Positions 1 through 7,441 are shown, counted from the stretch's first letter. The stretch is DNA of 18,486 nt from UBA1424 sp041669225 (GCA_041669225.1 JBAYBO010000020.1:1-18486); one strand, 5' to 3'. The notes: generated by a model from the letters alone, not told the origin. Numbers and translations: made by a program.

Positions 1-1631
1 TGGGTTCCGACGAGAATATCATAGGCACCGTCGTGAAAATCCCGAATCGTCTTCTCGACGTTTTTGCTCACTTGCCCGATGTCGGAGTCCAAGCGCGCGA
101 CTCGGGCAAGAGGAAACAGATCGTTGAGTTCTTTCACGATCCGCTCGGTTCCGTAACCCGTTCGCATCAGACGGGACGAACCGCATTCGGGGCAGACTTT
201 GGGGAAAGTCTCGACATAACCGCAATGATGACATTTGAGCATCTCATCTTGGCGGTGATAAGTCAGGGTAATGCCACAATCAGGGCACTTAAAAATATGA
301 CCACATGAGCGGCAAGTAACATAACCGCTAAAACCGCGACGGTTAATCAGCAAAACAATTTGCTCTTTTTTGGCAAGACGATCACTAATTTTGTTAATTA
401 AAAGTTCGGAAAATAGTACCGATTGTCTTGTTAAACTGCGCGGATTTGATAAATCAACAATCGTGACTTTCGGTAAAACCTGCTCGTTAATTCGATGCGG
501 AAGCTCGGCGTAATGATAAACGCCCTTTAAAGCCCGCGCTTTGCTTTCAAGCGATGGCGTGGCGCTTCCTAAAACAACTTTGGCATGATGATATTCAGCA
601 CGCATTATCGCGATTTCGCGAGCGTGATAAAATGGGGTAATATCTTGTTTATAAGACTCAACGTGTTCTTCGTCAAGAATGAATAGTCCAATATTTTCTA
701 AGGGAGCAAAAATAGCGCTTCTAGCTCCAACAACAACGCGGCATTCGCCTTTGGCGATGCGGCGATATTCATCATATTTTTCCGCTTCGGTTAGTTCACT
801 ATGAAGGATAGCGACATTGCCTTTAAAACGACGTTGAAAATATTCAACCATGATTGGAGTCAGGGCGATTTCGGGGACGAGCATTAAAACGTTACGCCCT
901 TTGTCGATAACGGCCTCGGAAAGCGAAAGATATACTTCAGTTTTTCCACTGCCGGTAACGCCTTGCAAAAGGCTAACAGTTTTTTTAGACTCCAAAATAT
1001 TTTTAACCGCTTGTTTTTGTTCAGAATTCAGTATTTTTATCGTTTCTTTTTGATACTCGGGTATTTCTAAACGAAACCGTTCAATTTCGATGATTTTCAA
1101 ATTATTTGTCGCTATTAACTTATTAACAACACTCGGTGAGCCGGCATCTCGTTTTAAAACCTTGCCATTGCTCTTGATAAACCGCAATAATTCAATCTGA
1201 CGAGGAGTTAGATCTGTTTCATCGTCATTAATGACGACCAGATATTTATCAAAGTAAGCCTTAGGTCCCTTAAGTGATGACATCCGTGGTTTAAGCGATT
1301 TTGGAAGCATTGTTTGCAGAACACTGATTTTGGTTACTATGTAATGATCACAAATTCGTTCAACCAAAGCCATTAGTTCATCGTTTAGCAGTTCGCTATC
1401 ATCAAGAACATCGATAATTTCTTGGACATCAAAGCCTTTTTCTTGTTCATATTCATCCAGCGTCTTGCTCGTTTCTTCGACACTAACAACATATCCAACA
1501 AGTTGACGATTATTAAAATTAATTAAGACACGAAAGCCGACGCGAACATCTTTTTGTCCAAAATAAACATAAGAAAAAGGGCGATTAAGCGCATTTACTC
1601 GATGTTCAGTAAGTACTTCTAAAATACGCAT
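1..1631 (-). CDS. priA: Primosomal replication restart helicase PriA (3' end outside the window)
   Basis: PriA is the DNA helicase that recognises stalled or collapsed forks and starts primosome reassembly. The first 543 residues are readable, with no stop, running off the left edge; family members are about 730-800 aa. The N-terminal DNA-binding part has RPFSYVY near residue 18 and a GYVV turn typical of PriA. The helicase core has the Walker A motif GVTGSGKTEVY (about 222-232) and a DEEH box (about 315). The zinc-binding insertion near 434-478 keeps all eight cysteines as CRSC, CPDC, CHHC and CPEC. The last residues, ILVGTQ, are a helicase motif. The ATG at 1631 is the first in frame after the gmk stop, 10 nt away, preceded by a weak AGGG. 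It is co-transcribed with gmk. The usual rpoZ and coaBC between gmk and priA are missing. Confidence 0.97.
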   Translation of the reverse strand, partial: MRILEVLTEHRVNALNRPFSYVYFGQKDVRVGFRVLINFNNRQLVGYVVSVEETSKTLDEYEQEKGFDVQEIIDVLDDSELLNDELMALVERICDHYIVTKISVLQTMLPKSLKPRMSSLKGPKAYFDKYLVVINDDETDLTPRQIELLRFIKSNGKVLKRDAGSPSVVNKLIATNNLKIIEIERFRLEIPEYQKETIKILNSEQKQAVKNILESKKTVSLLQGVTGSGKTEVYLSLSEAVIDKGRNVLMLVPEIALTPIMVEYFQRRFKGNVAILHSELTEAEKYDEYRRIAKGECRVVVGARSAIFAPLENIGLFILDEEHVESYKQDITPFYHAREIAIMRAEYHHAKVVLGSATPSLESKARALKGVYHYAELPHRINEQVLPKVTIVDLSNPRSLTRQSVLFSELLINKISDRLAKKEQIVLLINRRGFSGYVTCRSCGHIFKCPDCGITLTYHRQDEMLKCHHCGYVETFPKVCPECGSSRLMRTGYGTERIVKELNDLFPLARVARLDSDIGQVSKNVEKTIRDFHDGAYDILVGT

Positions 1632-1641
1632 ATCAGCCCTA

Positions 1642-2241
1642 TTATTTAATAAGTTTAGCATCGAGTTTATTTCTAATAATTTCCCTTATTTCCCTTCCGG
1701 CGCGATCAGGACGATCATTTAAAACAACGTATTCATAGTGATATTTTAGGTGCATTTCTTTACGAGCTTTTTGCAGACGCTTTTGAATGATGTCTTCAGG
1801 CTCCGTTGACCGATGGCGAATTCTCGCTTCTAAATCTTCATAGCTTGGAGGAATGACAAAAATCGAAACTACATTGCTTCCTTTGCAACGGCTCAAAACT
1901 TGTTTTGTTCCTTCAACTTCAATTTCGAGAACAACATTTTTACCTTGAGCACGCAATTCATCGACATAGTGTTTAGGCGTTCCATAGCGATTGCCGACAA
2001 ATTCAGCCCATTCAAGGAAATTACCTTTTTTAAGGTTGTCATCAAACTCTTCGCGAGAGACAAAGAAATAGTCGACGCCGTCAACTTCAGTTTCTCGTCT
2101 TGGACGTGTGGTCATCGAGACGCTATAGACAAGGTTTAAACCACCATCGGCCATAACATTGCGACGAATGGTGCCTTTTCCGACTCCGCTAGGACCGGAA
2201 ATAATAATGAGAAGACCTTCTCTGTGGGCTGCTTTTTCCAT
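1642..2241 (-). CDS. gmk: Guanylate kinase
   Basis: Phosphorylates GMP to GDP with ATP in the cytosol, an essential step in GTP/dGTP supply. It is 199 aa, normal for the family. The P-loop GPSGVGKG is at residues 16-23. The GMP-binding stretch SMTTRPRRETEVDG, followed by DYFF, fits guanylate kinases, as does the later EWAEFVGNRYGTPK. The stretch usually seen as ILEIDVQG is here VLEIEVEG, a conservative change. It is first in a gmk-priA operon and divergent from the NFACT gene. A TTGATT-17-TATAAT promoter lies just upstream. There is no Shine-Dalgarno sequence and the -10 is only 13 nt from the ATG, so the leader should be just a few bases long. Confidence 0.97.
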   Translation of the reverse strand: MEKAAHREGLLIIISGPSGVGKGTIRRNVMADGGLNLVYSVSMTTRPRRETEVDGVDYFFVSREEFDDNLKKGNFLEWAEFVGNRYGTPKHYVDELRAQGKNVVLEIEVEGTKQVLSRCKGSNVVSIFVIPPSYEDLEARIRHRSTEPEDIIQKRLQKARKEMHLKYHYEYVVLNDRPDRAGREIREIIRNKLDAKLIK

Positions 2242-2254
2242 AATAAGTAAATTA

Positions 2255-2283
2255 ATTATATGTGAATATATAACTTAAATCAA
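2255..2283 (-). promoter_or_regulatory. Promoter of the gmk-priA operon
   Basis: On the minus strand a -35 TTGATT (2283-2278), 17-bp spacer and perfect -10 TATAAT (2260-2255) precede the gmk ATG at 2241. Transcription would start about 6 nt before the ATG. The promoter is interleaved with that of the divergent NFACT gene in a 66-bp gap. Confidence 0.7.
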
Positions 2284-2292
2284 TTCTAATTA

Positions 2293-2301
2293 TGGTATAA
2301 T
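2293..2301 (+). promoter_or_regulatory. Extended -10 promoter of the NFACT gene; probably leaderless
   Basis: The plus strand carries TGGTATAAT, a perfect extended -10. Its last base is 6 nt before the ATG at 2308, which puts the expected start of transcription at or next to the A of the ATG. No Shine-Dalgarno sequence is present and the -35 position is poor, as often seen with extended -10 promoters. Confidence 0.65.
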
Positions 2302-2307
2302 TATGAC

Positions 2308-3711
2308 ATGAGAATTAGCACAAAAGATTTTTCCGAACTCATCGCCGTCATCGCTCAGGAAGCTACCGGTAAGCATCTTCGCAAAATTATTTTTTATTCA
2401 AGCCGGATTTTTTTCCTCCAACTCTCATCGGGAAGAAAAAGATATTTGGTGATAAATCTCGATAACACAAACCCGTCTTTATTTGTTGGCGACTTATCAA
2501 GCACACCTCCCACCCTTGCCAATCCTCTATATCTTTTCCTTAAGAAAGAACTTAATAATGCATTAATCAAAAAAGTCGAACAGCAAAATAATGATCGCAT
2601 CATTCGCTTTGAACTCGAAATCACGACTAGTGCCTATAAAATAAATATTCGCCGTATGTACGTCGAACTTATCGCGGCCCGACCTAATTTGATAGTTACT
2701 GATGAAGAGGATAAAATCCTCAACGCTTTTCGCAAAAACACGATTGATTCACCACGGATTGTCGCCCGCGGTTTCAAATATGAAAATCCACAGAACTCAT
2801 CACGGGCGAACGTTGTTGAACAAGACAAATTTGATTATAGTAAATTTGTTAATTTTGAATTGAGTCGCCTCAATCAGTCTTCAATGACTCGCAATCAAGA
2901 AAAGTTTGTCAAAATTTATAAATTTATCAATACGCGCATAAAAACGTCTTCACGAAAAATCGACAACATCAAGGCCGATGTTCAAAAAGCCCAGGAACAT
3001 CTTATTTATAAGGAATATGGAGATGCAATTCTCGCCCATCCTTCTGACAAGAAATGGCGGACGGATAAGATAAAAGTTAATGGCAAGATTATTCGTTTAA
3101 ACGAGTTAAAAACACTCGCCGAAAACGCCCAACAATTTTATAAATTGTACAAAAAGGCAAAAAGCACCATCTCTTTAAGTGATAAGCTAATTGAAAAAGC
3201 CGAGAAAGAATTAAATGAGAGTCTCTTTATAAAAGATTTTCTATCCTCCTCCAACGAAGAAGAAATCGAAAACTTTGTCTCTCAAAACGCTCTTATATCT
3301 CCGCGAGATAAGATCCGTCTTCCGGTAACGAAGAAATACGCTCCTTATCATCTTGAGAGTAACGGAACGACCTTATATTTTGGCAAAACCGCCGAGCAAA
3401 ATGATTACTTGTCATTTGTGTATGCCTCACGCCAACACATTTGGTTTCACCTGCTCAATCAGCCAGGAGCTCACGTCGTTATCAAAAAGAATAATCCGAC
3501 CGACGAAGATTTAATTATGGCGGCCGAAATCGCCCTTTTATGTTCAAATCTCGATCGCGGAGAAGTCATGTACGCGGCAAAAAAGGATATTAGTCGCGGT
3601 GAGAGCAAAGGCGAAGCACACGTCAAAAAATATGAGACTATTTATGTCTCTTTTGTCCGACCGACAACCGAATCTCTCTACAAATCAGCGACGCGACTTG
3701 AGGTTAAATAA
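2308..3711 (+). CDS. rqcH: NFACT-family ribosome-quality-control protein (RqcH/Rqc2-like), short form
   Basis: Related to Bacillus RqcH (YloA), which binds obstructed 50S subunits and recruits tRNA-Ala to add C-terminal alanine tails to stalled peptides. It is 467 aa against about 570 in Bacillus. The N-terminal NFACT-N domain (about 1-165) has the D96-R97 pair matching the functionally important DR motif of RqcH/Rqc2. A long helical, lysine-rich coiled-coil region spans about 195-330. The C-terminal NFACT-R domain (about 345-460) has ND-YLSFVYASRQHIWFH and PGAHVVI, matching the usual DIWFHAKD...GSHVVI. The helix-hairpin-helix segment normally between the N-domain and the coiled coil is not recognisable, which accounts for the shorter length. 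The stop codon directly abuts the next ATG. The gene is next to gmk-priA, as yloA is near them in Bacillus. Confidence 0.9.
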   Translation: MRISTKDFSELIAVIAQEATGKHLRKIIFYSSRIFFLQLSSGRKRYLVINLDNTNPSLFVGDLSSTPPTLANPLYLFLKKELNNALIKKVEQQNNDRIIRFELEITTSAYKINIRRMYVELIAARPNLIVTDEEDKILNAFRKNTIDSPRIVARGFKYENPQNSSRANVVEQDKFDYSKFVNFELSRLNQSSMTRNQEKFVKIYKFINTRIKTSSRKIDNIKADVQKAQEHLIYKEYGDAILAHPSDKKWRTDKIKVNGKIIRLNELKTLAENAQQFYKLYKKAKSTISLSDKLIEKAEKELNESLFIKDFLSSSNEEEIENFVSQNALISPRDKIRLPVTKKYAPYHLESNGTTLYFGKTAEQNDYLSFVYASRQHIWFHLLNQPGAHVVIKKNNPTDEDLIMAAEIALLCSNLDRGEVMYAAKKDISRGESKGEAHVKKYETIYVSFVRPTTESLYKSATRLEVK

Positions 3712-4551
3712 ATGCCGACTATCACAGAAATACGTAATATCTATCAAGTTATCACCGGCGAAAAGGCACATAAAATTGAACCCTTGAAGGCCGGTTTTTC
3801 CAATCATTCATATCTCATTGACCACCGCCATGTTCTCAGAATAAAAAATCCACTCAAAGATCGCTTTTACGATGCTCAGCAAGAAGCTAAAGCTATTAAA
3901 GTTATCACTCATCTAAAAATTTCTGAATCCGTCCTTTTTTTCAATGAAAAAGATGGAACGAAATTATCATCATTTTTACTCAGAACAAAAAAAATATTCG
4001 GCCAGCCAACTGACAAACAACTAATGTTGGTAGCCAAGACCCTTCGTAAGCTTCATCGCGCGAAAATTGTCACTGGTAAATCGTTTGATATATTTGAACG
4101 CCTTCGCTATTATCGATCAAGATGTATTGACTATGTCGACACCTTTTATGAAAGAAAAATTATTGCTTCGGTTGAACGTTTCTACAGCGAAGAACCCTTC
4201 GTCTTATGTCATAACGATGTTGTAAACGGCAATCTCTTATTTCGTTCGAATAAAATGTTTTTGATTGATTTTGAATATGCCGCCGACAACAATCCCCTTT
4301 TTGATCTCGCCAGTTTTTTAAGCGAAAATGACATTGAAGATGAAAAAACTCGTCGCCATTTTTTAAAATTTTATTTTAATAAGCGCTGCGATGATAAGAT
4401 TTACCGGCGAATTGTCCGCCTCATGGCTCTGCAGGACATCTTGTGGTACTATTGGGCACAGATGCATTATATTAGCAGTAAGCAATTAGTGTATAAACGC
4501 ATCGCTCACCATAAATGGAAAACGATTATGAAAAACGCCTCGTCACAATGA
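3712..4551 (+). CDS. Choline/aminoglycoside-kinase-like phosphotransferase
   Basis: A 279-aa protein of the APH/choline kinase fold. The N-terminal half has AGFSNHSYLID (about 27-37), the glycine-containing nucleotide loop region of LicA-type choline kinases, then VLRIK. The Brenner motif is clear: H167-N168-D169 (catalytic Asp169) followed by NGNLL. The metal-binding segment is D186-F-E-Y-A with downstream NPLFDLASFLSEND, as in choline/ethanolamine kinases. The likely substrate is a small amino alcohol or thiamine-like alcohol; the sequence does not decide which. The ATG follows the NFACT stop with no gap, and GAGG 12 nt upstream is the best ribosome site, so it is co-transcribed and probably coupled. 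It ends in TGA, evidence that TGA is a stop here. Confidence 0.85.
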   Translation: MPTITEIRNIYQVITGEKAHKIEPLKAGFSNHSYLIDHRHVLRIKNPLKDRFYDAQQEAKAIKVITHLKISESVLFFNEKDGTKLSSFLLRTKKIFGQPTDKQLMLVAKTLRKLHRAKIVTGKSFDIFERLRYYRSRCIDYVDTFYERKIIASVERFYSEEPFVLCHNDVVNGNLLFRSNKMFLIDFEYAADNNPLFDLASFLSENDIEDEKTRRHFLKFYFNKRCDDKIYRRIVRLMALQDILWYYWAQMHYISSKQLVYKRIAHHKWKTIMKNASSQ

Positions 4552-4562
4552 CCAAGCGTTTT
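4531..4562 (+). terminator. Possible terminator of the NFACT-kinase operon, overlapping the stop codon
   Basis: AAAACGC pairs with GCGTTTT (7 bp), with an inner GTCA/TGAC stem and CAA loop separated by a 3x3 internal loop. The TGA stop lies inside the hairpin. TTTTAATTA follows. It lies between convergent genes, where a terminator is expected, but the stem is interrupted. Confidence 0.4.
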
Positions 4563-4576
4563 AATTATCGACTTAC

Positions 4577-5125
4577 TTAATACACAAACGGAGCGTATTC
4601 GACGAATTTATCTTCGTAGGCTTTAAGGCTTTTGGCAATAACTTCACGAGCATATTTGGCGCCCTTCATGTTATTGACAATAGTCTTTTTATTTTCAAGT
4701 TGCTTATAAACGCGGAAGAAGTGACGAATTTCATTCGATATATGAGGGGGCAACTCACGAATATCCTTATAGATATTATAGATAGGGTCGTTTTTACACA
4801 CGGCAATAATTTTTTCATCTAAGTAGCCACCATCAATCATCTCGAGGACACCGATTGGATAACAGTCAACTAAGGCAAGCGGCACGATTGATTCAGAAGA
4901 CAAGACGAGAACATCTAAGGGATCAAGGTCTTCAGCATACGTTAAGGGAATAAAACCATAGTTTTGCGGATAGTGTGTCGAAGTATAAAGAATGCGGTCC
5001 AAAATTAAAGCACCCGTCTGCTTTTCCAATTCGTATTTATTTTTACTGCCTTTTGATATTTCGATACACGCTAAAAATTGTTCGGGTTTAATTCGCTCTC
5101 TAGGAGCCATATGCCATACATTCAT
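4577..5125 (-). CDS. ppa: Inorganic pyrophosphatase, family I
   Basis: Hydrolyses PPi to two phosphates in the cytosol, pulling biosynthetic reactions forward. It is 182 aa, as expected. All active-site residues known from the E. coli enzyme can be matched: E22, K30, E32, R44, Y56 (in NYGF), D66, D68 and D71 (in EDLDPLDVLVL), D98, D103, K105, and Y140-K141. The start at 5125 is supported by GAGG 8-9 nt upstream and by the family-typical N-terminus MNVWH. It is a single gene, convergent with the kinase gene and divergent from the lipoprotein gene, transcribed from tandem extended -10 elements. The window also has a PPi-using phosphofructokinase, so this enzyme would compete with it for PPi. 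Confidence 0.96.
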   Translation of the reverse strand: MNVWHMAPRERIKPEQFLACIEISKGSKNKYELEKQTGALILDRILYTSTHYPQNYGFIPLTYAEDLDPLDVLVLSSESIVPLALVDCYPIGVLEMIDGGYLDEKIIAVCKNDPIYNIYKDIRELPPHISNEIRHFFRVYKQLENKKTIVNNMKGAKYAREVIAKSLKAYEDKFVEYAPFVY

Positions 5126-5152
5126 CTTTTTTTCCTCGTAAACTTTATTGAT

Positions 5153-5182
5153 ATTATACCAACCGCTTCACTATTATACCAA
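5153..5182 (-). promoter_or_regulatory. Tandem TTGGTATAAT promoter elements of ppa
   Basis: On the minus strand the 10-bp string TTGGTATAAT occurs twice, exactly 20 bp apart, with the two TATAAT at 5158-5153 and 5178-5173. Each is a perfect extended -10. Alternatively the distal TTGGTA acts as the -35 of the proximal element with an 18-bp spacer. The ppa Shine-Dalgarno GAGG follows, then the ATG at 5125. Confidence 0.65.
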
Positions 5183-5251
5183 GAAAAAGGGGCAAGTATA
5201 TGTTTGGGTTGCGACCTTACAATCAACAATCTTCTTTTATCATTTTAAGGG

Positions 5252-5260
5252 TGTTATACT
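5252..5260 (+). promoter_or_regulatory. Extended -10 promoter of the lipoprotein gene; probably leaderless
   Basis: TGTTATACT is a TG-n-TATACT extended -10 ending 7 nt before the ATG at 5268. The start site would fall at or within a base or two of the ATG. The only purine-rich stretch (AAGG at 5247-5250) lies upstream of the -10 and cannot be in the transcript. Confidence 0.55.
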
Positions 5261-5267
5261 ACGTAAT

Positions 5268-6113
5268 ATGAAAATCGGCAAGTTTCCTTTTTTATTAATA
5301 TTGTCCCTCCTTCTTTCATCGTGCGGAAATCGTCCAGACGGGCCGGTTCCAATTTCGCAAAACGCCAATCTTTATGATGTTGAAGAACCTGCTGTAGGAA
5401 ACGATATTACAAATTTTGTCCGCCACACCGATAGTAAGGAAATATTATCGATGCTTGATAACAGCGAACCATTCGTGCTCTATGTAGGGATGCAGGGATG
5501 TTATGGATGTAATTTATTTAAGCCGAATCTCATTAATTACGTCTATCATTCAAAGGCTCTTGTCCATTATCTAAATGTCGGAAACACAACTGATAAAATA
5601 GAATATTCAAAAATCTGGTCTGATTATCGCGATATTTTTATGGCTGATCTTGAAGTTCCATATTTAATGGTCGTTGAAGATAGTAAAGCTTATGCTAAAG
5701 GTTCGGTTTCAAAAATGACGGCCACGACTAACGAGCCGTTTTTGAACATGATGAATTCGCTTGTCAAAGTCACAAATGTCAATTCGCACATCGAATACGA
5801 ATCCGCCAATGACTACTATATCAATAATGAAAACTCATTTTGTTTCTTTTATGATCGAAACGATGAAGATGCTCAAGATATTTATCGTTCACTAATTTGG
5901 CCCTACGCCTCCGTAAGTAATAATTTGCTTCAAGTTATCGACTATACAAATTTTGAAAGCGAACAGTTAGATTTGTTGCGCCAAACCTTTTCGCTTGGTG
6001 ATAATGACATCGGTCCAATTGGAAAATACTATCATAATGGTGAGGTCGTTGAGTCTCATTTCTTCGGCATCGACGAAAATTTAGACAAGACATTTCTCGA
6101 CACTTATCTTTAG
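5268..6113 (+). CDS. Lipoprotein with thioredoxin-like CYGC domain
   Basis: A 281-aa predicted lipoprotein with an apparently redox-type domain on the outer face of the membrane. The N-terminus has a lysine-containing n-region, a leucine-rich core and the lipobox LSSC with the lipidated Cys at 19. Residues about 55-165 look thioredoxin-like: a beta strand PFVLYVG, then CYGC at 78-81 in the CxxC position, and EVPYLMVV, which would be the cis-proline strand. Residues about 180-281 begin with ENSFCFFYDRNDEDAQ and may be a second, degenerate thioredoxin-like unit without CxxC. A longer frame starting at a TTG at 5148 is unlikely because it would bury the signal peptide. I do not recognise a named family. 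Alternatives are a disulfide reductase or a structural thioredoxin fold with no redox role. Confidence 0.85.
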   Translation: MKIGKFPFLLILSLLLSSCGNRPDGPVPISQNANLYDVEEPAVGNDITNFVRHTDSKEILSMLDNSEPFVLYVGMQGCYGCNLFKPNLINYVYHSKALVHYLNVGNTTDKIEYSKIWSDYRDIFMADLEVPYLMVVEDSKAYAKGSVSKMTATTNEPFLNMMNSLVKVTNVNSHIEYESANDYYINNENSFCFFYDRNDEDAQDIYRSLIWPYASVSNNLLQVIDYTNFESEQLDLLRQTFSLGDNDIGPIGKYYHNGEVVESHFFGIDENLDKTFLDTYL

Positions 6114-6116
6114 ATA

Positions 6117-6141
6117 AAAAAACCGGGTTAGCCCGGTTTTA
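6117..6141. terminator. Bidirectional terminator between the lipoprotein and pfp genes
   Basis: A 9-bp stem AAAACCGGG/CCCGGTTTT (6119-6127 with 6132-6140) closes a TTAG loop. On the plus strand four T follow the GC stem, and on the minus strand seven T. It sits between convergent genes and can serve both. Confidence 0.9.
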
Positions 6142-6143
6142 TA

Positions 6144-7349
6144 CTATTTAGCTTTAATTTTTTTGAGGACGGCTGATTTATACATCCCGTCAACAAATTT
6201 GATATCGACCGACCCTTGAATAAGGGGGAGACAATAACGGCGGAATGAAGCGTCCATATGACCCGGACCCGCCATCATCGATTGCGGAACAACACGTTCG
6301 GCATTCGCGATTTTCGCAATATCTTCGGGAACATATTCAACTCGATAAGGTTCATCGCTTAAGCGCTTGATACAAACCATTTCGCCAGTATGACCTTCCA
6401 AAGCAAGCTTGACGGCAATGCTTCCGCAGGCAACAGCTTCTTCTTGATCAACTTTACTAACTAATAAGGGATCTGCTCTTTGCGGTAAAGAGAGCTCAAT
6501 GGAACGAGTCGGGAGATCAAGACACACCTCAACCATGTCAGCAAGTTCATCTCCAACACCGCCGAGTTGGACGTGATTAAAAGCATCAACCCGTGCTTTT
6601 GTCATGTCGCGCTCAAAAGAGATGCCTTCGGAGATAACAACAATCGCGTTTCCTTTTTCGTCAAATAGCTTTTTAACATCATGAAGAAAATCATCAACGC
6701 TAAAAGGATTTTCGGGAAGATAAATAAGATCTGGTCTTGTTTCTTCAGGAAGCAGGTCAACCGAAGCTGTCAGCCAACCAGCATTACGGCCCATAACTTC
6801 GATAATATATACTTTTCCGCGTTTATAAACGCGAGCGTCAATGCAAATCGATTTAACGGTGTTGACAACATGTCTGGCGGCACTGGCAAAGCCAAGCGAG
6901 TGATCAGTTAGAGCCAAGTCATTATCAACGGTTTTAGGCACGCCCATCACCATGCAGTCATAACCAATTTCTTGACAAAGCAAAGACAACTTATGGCATG
7001 TATCCATTGAGTCATTTCCGCCATTAACAAAAACATAACCGATGTTGTGTCTTTTCAAGGTATCAATAATGCTCATGAATTGCTTATCATGTAAATCTTT
7101 AGGGAGTTTATAACGGGTTGATCCTAACGCAGCCCCCGGCGTTTGTTTGAGCAGTTCAATCGTCTCGTCATCTTCTTGACCAAGGTCAATTAAATCATCG
7201 ATGATAAGTCCTTCAACGCCATATTGGGATCCATAAATCTTATCGATTTTATCCGAATGGCTTTTCGCTTCCATAATCGCGCCATAAAGCGATGTGTTAA
7301 TAACCGCTGTCGGTCCCCCGCTTTGAATATAAACCATGGCTTTTTTCAT
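6144..7349 (-). CDS. pfp: PPi-dependent phosphofructokinase (diphosphate-fructose-6-phosphate phosphotransferase)
   Basis: Phosphorylates fructose 6-phosphate to the 1,6-bisphosphate, using PPi in a reversible reaction. The protein is 401 aa and begins MKKAMVYIQSGG. Two residues that separate PPi- from ATP-enzymes are visible. The E. coli GGDGS loop is GGNDS at 110-114, with Asp113 in place of Gly104. The PGTIDND motif is PKTVDND at 138-144, with Lys139 in place of Gly124. Both are the established PPi pattern. The catalytic Asp is D142. GRNAGWL matches the MGR sugar-phosphate loop. The start at 7349 is chosen because AAGAGGAG lies 10 nt upstream; the longer TTG start at 7403 adds residues with no family match. 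PPi-type PFK is known from Acholeplasma. Confidence 0.93.
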   Translation of the reverse strand: MKKAMVYIQSGGPTAVINTSLYGAIMEAKSHSDKIDKIYGSQYGVEGLIIDDLIDLGQEDDETIELLKQTPGAALGSTRYKLPKDLHDKQFMSIIDTLKRHNIGYVFVNGGNDSMDTCHKLSLLCQEIGYDCMVMGVPKTVDNDLALTDHSLGFASAARHVVNTVKSICIDARVYKRGKVYIIEVMGRNAGWLTASVDLLPEETRPDLIYLPENPFSVDDFLHDVKKLFDEKGNAIVVISEGISFERDMTKARVDAFNHVQLGGVGDELADMVEVCLDLPTRSIELSLPQRADPLLVSKVDQEEAVACGSIAVKLALEGHTGEMVCIKRLSDEPYRVEYVPEDIAKIANAERVVPQSMMAGPGHMDASFRRYCLPLIQGSVDIKFVDGMYKSAVLKKIKAK

Positions 7350-7412
7350 TTTGTTCTTTCTCCTCTTTAACATATTGAATCTGGTCGAGACTAATTCGGC
7401 CAAGACGATTTC

Positions 7413-7441
7413 CTAATAATTGTTATTTCATAGATAATCAA
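7413..7441 (-). promoter_or_regulatory. Weak promoter candidate for pfp
   Basis: On the minus strand TTGATT (7441-7436), 17 bp, then TATTAG (7418-7413; 4 of 6 matches to TATAAT). It would give a leader of about 60 nt before the pfp Shine-Dalgarno sequence. Other AT-rich choices exist in this region. Confidence 0.3.

Noticed and set aside
33..308. Plus-strand ORF over the zinc-binding part of priA
   Set aside because: It is antisense to a strongly conserved PriA sequence with eight ordered cysteines; no ribosome site or family likeness.
1893..2139. Two small ORFs inside gmk
   Set aside because: They are other-frame readings of the guanylate kinase gene and show no independent features.
4549..4551. 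TGA read as Trp (Mycoplasma code)
   Set aside because: TGA closes the choline kinase-like gene at the expected family length, and Trp is encoded by TGG in the real genes.
5148..5267. Longer lipoprotein frame starting at a TTG
   Set aside because: It would run through the ppa promoter elements and put 40 unrelated residues before a clear lipoprotein signal peptide with lipobox LSSC. The ATG at 5268 is used.
7350..7403. N-terminal extension of pfp from a TTG at 7403
   Set aside because: The 18 extra residues cover the Shine-Dalgarno region (AAGAGGAG) and match nothing expected; family members start at the MKKAMVYIQSGG strand.
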